Assembly (NCBI GenBank): GCA_015501075.1
Contig: JADNYJ010000250.1
Coordinates: forward strand, 1-50,813
Length of the DNA: 50,813 nucleotides
Reading direction: 5' to 3'
From: Gymnopilus junonius
Lineage: Eukaryota; Basidiomycota; Agaricomycetes; Agaricales; Galerinaceae
Under the pieces are notes generated by a model that saw only the letters and a list, made by a program, of their open reading frames with translations, made no database searches and was not told where the DNA came from. The translations under genes and the position numbers were made by a program. Shown one piece after another: positions 43,044-50,813 of the stretch. Each line of letters starts with the position of its first letter. The first letter of the stretch is position 1.

Positions 43044-45681
43044 TTATCTGTGCATTATCTTCCCTCTTCTCATCGAATAAGCACCTTCGTTCATTGCCAT
43101 CGCCTGGTCCGCCTGCTCTGCTTGCTTCCGGTAAAGTGGTCGCAGTCTGGGACGAGGTCGTGGAGGGGTGACAGGTTGTGTTTCTGACATGAGGTGAGTA
43201 TCTGAGTGAAGCTGAGGTGGATATTCAGCTGATGATCTTGTAGCCCCGCCTCGTCCTGATCCACAAGCACGCCTGCATCCACGAGCACGAGCAGGAGTAG
43301 CTCCACGACCTCGACCTCGAGCATGCCCTCTACCTCTACCACGGCCATGGCCACATTCAATGATTTGCGCCTCTGCCATGGTCTCCTCACCGCTTGAAGC
43401 ATCCGAACTCGATTCAATCTCTTCGTTTTCAGTGGAGCCTTCTTCTACCTCTTCAATGCTTTCTTGTTCTGATTCATCATCGCTCTCCTCTTCCTCACGC
43501 TTCTTTGCAGCCCTAGCCTTTTTTGCAGCTGCTCTGCGCTCCTTCAACTCAGCATCTTTCACCGCTTTTTCTGCTGCATGCCTCGCCTTTTCTGCCACCT
43601 TGGCAGCTCGTCCCTCAGCCTCCTGTCTCGCCTTCTCTGCCTTTTTCTCAGCTCGTTCCTCAGCCTTCCGCTCCTTCTCTCTTTGCTTCTCTTCTGCCTC
43701 TGCCTCTTTCTTCTTCCTTCTCTCTTCTGCTTCCTGCTCCTTCTGCTTCACCTTCTCCGCATCTGCTAACCCCTTGTAATGATCAGCAATGGCTTGCACC
43801 TGCTTTTGGAATATGGGCTTCACCTCTCTGAAAACCAGCTGCATCCAATCCGACCACTCATTTTTGGCTAGTAAATCCAGTACCTCATCACTAGTCATAT
43901 GACGTGCTTCAGCCATAACTCATTTGTCCTTCTTTTTACTCTTGTTGTACAGCTTTTAACACAATCACTGGTTCTCCACCTCCATCAGCCGTTTATGGGC
44001 AAAATCCTTCTGGATTTGCTTGCATGTTGCCTTCAACAACTCGATAAGCAACTCATTTTGCTCCTGGAGCTGTTGGTAAGAAGCACCTCGACCTAATGGT
44101 TTCAGAATAGGGAGGGTGAAGGACTCCGTCATCAAAGGGATGTCAGCTGTTGGAGCCGGCTCCGTCTCCTGTGGTTCGGTACCCATATTAATTGGTGCTC
44201 TGTCTCCTGCATCATTTGACGGTCCAGTGGCAGGTTGAGATTCACTGACCGATGCACTAATAGGTCCAGAAAATGATGGCGACGGTGTGGATTGGGCAGA
44301 TTTGACCAGGGTAATTGTCCCTGCACCTGATCTGACGGTTGTCATTGAGAGGTTTGCAGCAGATTCGAAAGCGAGGATAAGATCAGAAGGGACAGATGCG
44401 GGAACGGGTTGGGCTGATTGGGTAGTGGTGTTCAAGGCAGGCTCGTAGGCAGATGGGGGGATAACATTACGTCAAAAGGATGAATGCCTGTCTTGACAAA
44501 TGCAGCTTTGATTGTAGTCTCCTTGAATGCATGCTCTCGCACAATAGAGTAGTGTTCGATCACATTACTTTTGTCAATAACAATCCCATTATGTTCAGCG
44601 CAGTTAACTTCAGCCTTCCAACAGTAGGCTAGAGGACCAAATACAGCAACGTCACAGGGTTGGAGGACGTGTGTGGTGTGGGAGGGAAGACAGATGACGA
44701 TAATGCGATTAGCCTCAGCAAATTTGCTAAAACGGTAGGTACAATGGCTGTTGTGGCCATCCAGAATAAGGAGATGATATCCATTAGATTTGTTGCGAGC
44801 AGCAGTGGCAGATGGAAGTCCCTCTCAAGCCATTCAGCGCCAAGTTCCTGATCTGTCCACCCATTCGGGGAGCATGCGATGCTGTGGAATTTCATCAGTC
44901 ACATATTATGGGTGCTAAATAAAATTTAATGCTTGCCTGGCCTTGCATGGATTCTTATGGCCCAGGCTGCATTGACCCGTTTTCCAGCAAAAAATGAATG
45001 ATGGATGTAATGACGTTCCATCCGCACATACTGTCTCAATCACAGTGACCATTTCCCTATTCCCATCCTCGACGTTATAGACACCTTTCTGATCATGATC
45101 AATTATCGCTCAAATACGTTTGCCAATCCCCAATTGGATCCCTTTCTCATCTGCATTGTAGATATTTTCTGGTAGGATGTCATATTTTTTGATAATCTCG
45201 ATAAGAAGGTCGTAAAACCCCTGGACATTTGCACAGTTGACAGCATTAGCTCGGCATTTCTCCATACTCTGGGTCCATTTTGTCTTGATCTCCGGATGGC
45301 GTTTAAGGAATCAATTTGGCCAAGATGAGCCAACAGAAAACCCACAGATGGCACTAGCACAATCAGCCAGGCATTGCGGACTAAGCGGGATATTGCGGCG
45401 ACCCAAAGACTTTGCCCACTCAACCAAAATCTCTTCCTGAGCATTTGTGAGGTTCTGCTGGGACTCATGAGCAAGTTTTCTAGGAAGAATGCCATTATTC
45501 CGATTGGTGAGAGTCAACCTGTCGACCTGAAAGACCCGCACAGCCTTCCGGAGGGACAACTTATTAGAATTTTCGGATGCCTGAGATCTTTGATATGCCT
45601 CCAAGGCAAGCTGAAGGCACTCCTCACCCTCTAGTTCTCTAGATTATCAGGAATTTCAACACCCTCGACTTCCGTAGGCAT
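43044..45681 (-). pseudogene. pogo/Fot1-type DDE_1 transposase, decayed
   Basis: ATG 45681 (MPTEVEGVEIPDNLEN). An HTH region with LSLRKAVRVFQVDRLTL and a CENPB-like HTH (LTNAQEEILVEWAKSLGRR) follow. The DDE_1 core has NADEKGIQLGIGKR (first Asp), VIETVCADGTSLHPSFI, CSPNGWTDQELGAEWLE, LILDGHNSHCTYRFSKFAE (second Asp) and QPCDVAVFGPLAY (third Asp). A coiled-coil tail (QQLQEQNELLIELLKATC) leads to KLYNKSKKK, EARHMTSDEVLDLLA and a long Lys/Glu/Ala helix with an Arg/Gly-rich end. TGA stops at 45311-45313 (PN, stop, FLKRH) and 43920-43922 (DK, stop, VMAEA) sit where Arg fits, and a frameshift lies near 45630. Confidence 0.85.
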
Positions 45682-45699
45682 AGCGCAGCTTGGAGAGTG

Positions 45700-46560
45700 A
45701 ATATTTGGGGCAAATTAGAGGGGACGATGGGATGTAACTACGTTCACAGAATCCCAGAACCGCTATTTAAGAGCATGTATTTCTGTATGCAGATGTCTCA
45801 TGCCATTTCGTTTGACTGATTGCCAATGTTCTCCATCAATACATCCAAGAGAATGAGTGCCCAAACCTGGGATAAGATCACAAAAAACTGGCTTTTCTAA
45901 CAATAAATCGGTCTTCTTAGAGCTTGTCCTTGGGACTCTTTTGCCTTTTAAATTTCTTAGGAAGGTTGTATTTTTATTTGAGAATGCTCTCTGGGGCTCT
46001 GACACGTCAAGTCCACTACTGTGGTGTCCATCCTTACAAGATAGTCAAAACCTGTATTAAAAAGTGTGCTTGACAATGATCCCTCAAAAAAAATTGCTAA
46101 AATCATTTTAGATCCTAATCAACACTCTTTCAGCCGTGGTTTTTAATTTCAGAAAGCGCCGCAATGGGGAAGATCTTCTCATTGAGTTATCTGAGGCAAG
46201 AATAGATGGCTTGTGACCAGGCAGGAATCTAATGGATCAACTTCTAACCCCTACAGGAAAAGAATTTGTGCTAATAATGGCTTGTCTGGGGTTTATTCGG
46301 GATGGACAGAGGTCTAACTATGCTACAGACAAGTGGTTTGGCGGTGAAGGAGTGAGTGGAACTGGAGCGGGAGCCGTTTCTGTTTATGGATAGCTTCTAA
46401 ATTAAGAATTTCCCATCACTCAAGCAAAAATCGATGATCAATGAAGCATTTCTCAGCAGCACAGTCAAAATTCATCAAGATTTTTGTATATACCTTGTGA
46501 GAATGACTACAGTCTATTGTACCTCACAAAAAATTTTGAGAGAAAAGCCTTTGTGCAGGC
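45700..46560. other. Transposase upstream region of the pogo element
   Basis: No convincing gene. A minus-strand frame 45763-46005 (LIPGLGTHSLGCIDGEHW) might be debris of something else. This stretch should contain the pogo promoter, but no clear TATA was identified. Confidence 0.4.
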
Positions 46561-46614
46561 TCAGCAGCAGGCGTGACTAGCTACCCAGTTTGACTAGGTT
46601 CCTGATTATTACAG

Positions 46615-47970
46615 TAATCATTCCATTCAAGGTTGTCCATCAATGTCAAGTTTCAGATCAACATACTGCTTGATGGTTCCCTTTTTGTTTGGGCTTCTGT
46701 CTACATTGAAGACTCAGATTTCTTCTCCAGTGCTTTGGTTTCCAGGTTACATTTCTTTGTGAAAGTGTCTCCCAGAGTGGATCCAATGATTTTCATTCTG
46801 TTCTCAGTCTTGAATGAAAAAGGCAACTGCAGCAATTTATTTTTGATTTGAGCTGAGATTACAGAATCAATATCTAAAGAAGGAGTTACATACATTGGTT
46901 TAATGTGTCTCCTTAATGAAAACCCTCTTGGTCTCCAATGTCATATACTTCTTCTTATTCTTCTTTGGTGAGATCCTGCATCAAGAATTTAATGTGTGTG
47001 TGAAGTGCTTTCCCTTTGAGAGGGTTCTTCTTCAGTGGAGCATTCCTCCTGTTCTTGCCTTTCTTGGGGCAGTCTCTGGAGATGTGCCCAGGCTTCTTGC
47101 ATTGGAAGCAAAGCCCCTTTCTCATGAGCTCACTTTGTTCTTCTTGCATCATTGCATTGATGTCAATCTTGTTGATGTCCATTGCATTCAGGTCTCAGTG
47201 GTTCATTTGGGGTGCTGAGGCATGGTTGTGCATGGTCAGAGTTCCTCTAGCAAGGTTGGACCACCATGTCTTTCATTCAGTTGGCATCTGGTTTATATTT
47301 TTACCCAGGAGATGCACTAAATTAACATGATGAGTATCATATTTGATGGCTTTCTGCTGCTAAGTGGCAAGCATGGTGGGAGTATATCCAACCCCATTAT
47401 CTTCTCTTAAAGCCATCCATTCAAGGCATTCATGTAATAATTGATTAGAACACTTTCATTATCCTTGGTTAGGATTCCAGCAGTTTGGACTAGTTCATTG
47501 TATTTCATGTTCAGTTTGGCTGCTAAAGCTTTGCCCTGCTTCAGGTTTTGTAGTTCAAAGAATGCTTGGTCCTTTGTTTCAGTTGGTTTGAACACTTGGT
47601 TAAACTTGATGATGAATTGGGCAGCAGTTCCATAGTTCCTGCTTCTAGTTCCAGTCAGTTGTCTCATGGCATCCTTGTCATCTCCTAAGTGTTTTCTCTC
47701 CAGTCCTTTTTCCAGGCCTCTGCTTCTCCTCCTCTAAGGAGTCTGAGCAAAAATATAATTTTCTTTGCATCTGAGTTATATAAGCTGCTGTTGACTTCCA
47801 AATAATCATCAAGATCTTGGATAAAGTTCTTGACTTTCAAATGATCTCCAGAAAAGGGTTGGGAAATAACTCCTATTTCTTTGCCATTGGATGAAGCAGG
47901 GTAGTGGTAGTAGTGTCTTTGGGCATCTTGGGTTCAGTTGTTGGATAGAATATGGGTTGTGATTGGAGTA
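46615..47970 (-). pseudogene. Gypsy G1 gag, CCHC zinc knuckle and protease start
   Basis: Capsid: FSGDHLKVKNFIQDLDDY, GGEAEAWKKDWRE, FKPTETKDQAFFELQNL, NESVLINYYMNALNGWL. Then MDINKIDINAMMQEEQSELM and the knuckle CFQCKKPGHISRDC (C-x2-C-x4-H-x4-C). The protease begins in another register with a degenerate DSG motif, FNVDRSPNKKGTIKQYVDL and KLDIDGQP, where the pogo element interrupts. Homologous to the gag at 23459-24303 but retaining the zinc knuckle lost there. Confidence 0.88.
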
Positions 47971-48245
47971 GGGTGTCAAGTAAGGATTCAAAGTTGTGCC
48001 TTAGTATGGTGGGTTCTTGGACAGTGGATCCAAAGAAAGTGAATCATTTGAGCAGAGGTTCTTCTTCTTTGGGTGGGTGTCAAATACATCTGATGCTCCT
48101 GAGTCAGAGGTTTGGTCTGGGTTCAGGTCAGAGAATTCTTTATCACTAAAGGTAGCAGTGAATCATCCTCTTCTTCTAGCCATTATGATGGCAGGTAATG
48201 CTTGCTAGGTAGAAGCATTGATTGAGATAGTAGCTTGTTCTTTTG

Positions 48246-48302
48246 TTATGACTTTAATGATAGAACTTTAATCTGATAAGATTAAGTCTAGCATAGTGGT
48301 TG
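48246..48302 (-). repeat. U5 end of the gypsy G1 5' LTR, truncated
   Basis: TGTTATGACTTTAATGATAG matches the inside edge of the other LTRs. Homology ends after GCATAGTGGTTG at ~48302, where the copia-related sequence begins, so about 400 bp of LTR are missing. Confidence 0.85.
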
Positions 48303-49324
48303 TATACATGTGGCATACACCGGAACAGCCTGCAAGCTGACGATCACTGCTGCAGCACACTGGAATACCCTTAATCACCCTTGGACCTCACCCCCTCTTA
48401 TCATTTGCCATCTCTTATCTGATCCTGCTGATCATGGCCCCATTACCCTTTGATAAACTTAATGAAACCAACTATGATGACTGGAAGATTCAGATGGAGG
48501 CTTTTTTGGAGTCAAAGGAGCTTTTTGGAGTTGTTGATGGCTGAATCCCAGCCCCTACATCTGGGCCAAGCTCTGTGAAATTCCAAGCCTTTGCAAAGAA
48601 GCAACACCTCATGTACTCACATATAATTTTAGCTCTCAAACCTTCCCAGCTTCCACATGTCTGAAAATGAGAGGACCCTGCCATCATTGGGAGAACCTTG
48701 CCCAAATTCATTGCACTCATGGTTTAGGTGTCTTGCTCACAATGTGTATGGATTTCCTCAAGATGACCATGCCCCTGATTCAACCATCACTGCCTTCATT
48801 GCCAAGATTCATCATGCTGCCTATCACTTGGAGGAATGCCACAAGGCTGAACAGCAAAGTTTATCTTCCACTTCCACTGCTCTTTCTACCACTTCCACAG
48901 CCCCCATCATCTCTGATCTCGACCACATCCATGTTCTGTTGAATGGTCTCCCATCTGCCTATCAGCCTGTTATTGTCAGCATCACCAGTTTTTCCCTCTC
49001 TGACCTCACCTTTGAGATCATTGTCACTTGCCTTTTGAATGAAGAAGGCCATCTCCACAATCTCAGTTCCCATTCAATGTCTTCCCCAAATGAAGAAGCT
49101 ATGGCCATCACATCTTCCAGAGGAGTCCCTTGATGGAAGGCTAAACCATCAAAATTCACTGCCACCACCTTGAAGGATATGTCCCAGGTCATTTGCCATA
49201 AATGCAGAGGAGTTGGTCATGTTCATGCAGTCTGTCCCACTCATGATTCTGATGCTATTGCCAATGTCACTGAAGATGAAGACACTGCTCTCACTGCTGT
49301 TGATAAAGAAGATGGTGTTTGGTA
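48303..49324 (+). pseudogene. Ty1/copia-type gag with CCHC knuckle
   Basis: ATG 48434 gives MAPLPFDKLNETNYDDWKIQ, MEAFLESKELFGVVDG, the copia gag opening. After a frame change: STITAFIAKIHHAAYHLEEC, DHIHVLLNGLPSAYQPVIV, and the knuckle CHKCRGVGHVHAVC (C-x2-C-x4-H-x4-C) near 49195-49237. It ends at TAA 49324. TGA at 48542-48544 (VDG, stop, IPAP) fits a lost Arg. No copia protease, integrase or RT follows, so only the gag portion is present. The 130 bp before the ATG may be leader or LTR remnant, and this element cuts the G1 LTR. Confidence 0.8.
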
Positions 49325-49329
49325 ATTAC

Positions 49330-50005
49330 TCTCTTTTAATATTCCTTCCTTTATCCCTACTTTCATGTGCCATATTTTTGGTTGACACTTCATAGCTTGC
49401 AGAGGAGTGTTGGAATCACCTCTGGCACCAGATGCTGACCACCTTAAGGCCAGGTTTAAAAAGGGAAGAATGCCACCTACATAGCTCAATCATCCTTCTC
49501 AATTGAGATTGTCCATCTGAATCCCTGAACCAGAGATCATCGAAGGATTGCATTCACATCCAATGGGATCATCTCCAGCAATCAACCAGCGATTGCTAAG
49601 TCATCACTATGGTATTTCCAGAGATTGCATAGATTTGCTATAGTTTTGACATTTTTGATTTCACTTGATCCCATGCTGTTAGCATAGAATATTGATATTC
49701 TTCATATCTTGTCAAAGTTGTGTGACAACCAAGGTAGTTCATTAGGATGGAAATCAGGTACAGGGAATACATAAACATACGATGGGCGATGGGGAAATGA
49801 TGGAAAATTCAAGATATGCAGTGCGGTAGACAAAAACAGAATGAGGGTATGTAATTAAGAAGCAGCAGGGAGTCTGGCAAGACAAATTGTAGTCACAGTG
49901 GATGATACAAGTTAGCAAGAGGTGGGTCCATGAATATGTAGTGGCAAGACAATCAGAATCCAAAATGTATACATACAAGAATAAGACAAACACAAAATGG
50001 CGGAG
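49330..50005. other. Intergenic stretch, nothing recognised
   Basis: No coherent coding, LTR pair or structured repeat was found. Short open frames lack protein-like composition. Confidence 0.5.
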
Positions 50006-50010
50006 TCCCC

Positions 50011-50670
50011 CTACTTGCCTTGTGGCTGAATTGCTGCTCCTTGTGCCTGCACATCATCTGCTGGCTGGGCGGATGCCCCTACCTGCAGCGGTTGGCCACC
50101 ATGTGCTGGCAGACCATTTTGAGGAGGATATCCATATGGACCGGATAGTGCGGAGGCCCAACCCAAAAGCCGTTGCCTGGTGGTCCATACCAAGGTGGCC
50201 CAGAGCAGTCGATTGCCAATTTGAGGGAGCGCGATGGTCAACAGGTGCATTGGGTCCATGATATGCTGCTGCATAGGGAGGCATCGGGGGAGCATAATAG
50301 CCTCCCTGCCAAGGTGGCAATTGATGGGGCACAGGGCATCGTCTCGTCATGAGTTCGAGGTAGGAGATGGAGGCGGCAAACTGGGGATGTCCACAGGACG
50401 AGGTGGCAATTGAGGCGGCAAACTGGGGATGTCCGCAGGATGAGGTGGCAAATGATGGGGCCATGGGGCATTGTCTTGTCATGAACTCGGCATAGGGGAG
50501 TGAGGTGGCGAACTGGGAATGCCCGCAGGATGAGGTGGGGGAGCATTGGCTGGAATGGCCGAGGCAAAGGGGACACTGTTCTATGCTTGCCTTTGTTATC
50601 TACCTGCTGATCTAGTACAGGAGTTTTTGACCCATCGTCCATATCTCCACCCCCAAAGAGCTCTTCCGCC
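50011..50670 (-). pseudogene. Pro/Gly-rich repetitive protein, frame-shifted
   Basis: Plausible coding moves between registers: MDDGSKTPVLDQQVDNKGKH, then PHPADIPSLPP-type repeats, then GGYYAPPMPPYAAAYHGPN, then GPYGYPPQNGLPAHGGQP and AQGAAIQPQGK before the stop at 50011. The Pro/Gly/Tyr composition suggests a disordered or scaffold-like protein. The product was not recognised. At least two register changes mean it is decayed or contains missed introns. Confidence 0.45.
50370..50453 (-). repeat. 42-bp tandem repeat, two full units plus a partial third
   Basis: Units starting GAGGCGGCAAACTGGGGATG at 50370 and 50412 differ at few positions (TCCACAGGACG against TCCGCAGGATG). A diverged unit lies near 50502-50541. 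They encode the PPxPxDIPSLPP repeat of the minus-strand gene. Confidence 0.85.
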
Positions 50671-50689
50671 ACTCTTTCACTCCATGGGG

Positions 50690-50813
50690 TGAGTTTAGGA
50701 GGAGAGAGGTGGGGAGGGTTTCTTGAGGGTCAAGGCCTTCAGAGGAGCTTGGTCGGCACTACTCAGTGGGCTTGGTAGATTTGGTCACCTTCTTGGCACG
50801 CTGTCCATCATTT
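50690..50813 (-). CDS. Partial exon running off the window
   Basis: From the window edge the minus strand reads NDGQRAKKVTKSTKPTE, then CRPSSSEGLDPQETLPTSLL in the same frame after a TAG. It is basic, Ser/Pro-rich and probably disordered. It may belong to the Pro-rich gene next to it. Confidence 0.35.

Larger units (their letters stand above)
37788..46614 (-). mobile_element. pogo/Fot1-type DNA transposon inserted in gypsy G1 protease
   Basis: The ends share ATAATCAGGAACCTAGTCA in inverted orientation, starting CTGTA(C)ATAATC. Both are flanked by TA (37786-37787 and 46615-46616). Excising the element and one TA restores the G1 protease frame (DGQP, stop, ME, stop, LLVTGLGK). Without the nested hAT it is about 3.8 kb and carries one decayed transposase on the minus strand. 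The 5' portion (45700-46560) has no clear gene. Confidence 0.9.
28926..48302 (-). mobile_element. Gypsy G1, old Ty3/gypsy element, inverted internally and hosting four insertions
   Basis: Minus-strand order from 48302: U5 end of an LTR (48302-48246), gag (47970-46955), protease (46900-46615 and 37785-37660), reverse transcriptase (37660-36510). Then RNase H and the integrase start lie on the opposite strand (29287-30306 and 36476-36509), and the integrase end is again on the minus strand (29286-28926). Flipping 29287-36509 restores the normal gene order. The protease is split by a pogo element and the integrase by KDZ copy B. The left side is truncated in the integrase and the 3' LTR is missing. 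It is almost CpG-free with many TGA stops. Confidence 0.88.

Noticed and set aside
6268..48544. Frequent in-frame TGA as evidence of a recoded genetic code or selenocysteine
   Set aside because: The stops fall at Arg positions of decayed elements, one sister copy retains CGA, and intact-looking exons end normally. CpG decay explains them.

Overview
The window is fungal nuclear DNA, most likely from a mushroom-forming basidiomycete (Agaricomycetes). Genes carry short 49-83 nt GT-AG introns, and the recognisable families are Ty3/gypsy with CCHC gag and chromodomain, Ty1/copia gag, BED/hAT, pogo/Fot1 DDE, and CxC5/CxC6 elements of the KDZ transposon group. The host species cannot be named from sequence alone. 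Nothing looks like a housekeeping gene. This is a repeat-rich, methylation-scarred region of nested transposons plus fragments of lineage-expanded protein families.

Layout. (1) 54-1939: a frame-broken gene of an expanded fungal family. (2) 2771-~7535: KDZ-type element copy A, with GGAGTCC/GGACTCC-rich terminus, antisense tRNA-like A/B boxes, ORF1 and a TGA-riddled ORF2, cut off by an LTR-like sequence at ~7.5-8.8 kb. (3) 8.8-19.3 kb: an almost CpG-free tract with gene remnants, notably a multi-exon minus-strand gene (14.7-17.4 kb) split by a solo LTR. (4) 19.3-28.9 kb: a gypsy integrase-chromodomain fragment, several decayed unknown genes, and a gypsy LTR-gag fragment inserted in one of them. 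(5) 28.9-48.3 kb: one old minus-strand gypsy element (G1) carrying four younger elements and an internal inversion. (6) 48.3-50.8 kb: a copia gag and a Pro-rich minus-strand gene running off the end.

The central observation is the architecture of 28.9-48.3 kb. G1 reads gag, protease, reverse transcriptase, RNase H and integrase, but the RNase H/integrase part (29287-36509) is flipped between two TTTT/AAAA junctions. Within the flipped part sits a complete 6,169-bp KDZ-type element (copy B, 30307-36475, 8-bp TSD GCTTACAA). The protease holds a pogo element (37788-46614, TA duplication). The pogo holds a 4,990-bp hAT (37887-42876, TSD TGTTATAG). An intron of the hAT transposase holds a solo LTR (39538-39988, TSD GTTGC).

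The two KDZ-type copies share a layout that may be only partly described: a disordered acidic/basic then folded ORF1, and a transposase-like ORF2 that starts with three hydrophobic helices before CxC5 and CxC6 cysteine clusters. In both copies a Pol III-like A box/B box pair lies antisense 400-500 bp inside the ORF1-side end. Decay is dominated by Arg CGA to TGA changes at CpG. CpG content ranks the insertions by age: G1 and the 9-19 kb tract are old, pogo is intermediate, and hAT, KDZ copy B and the 39.5-kb solo LTR are young.
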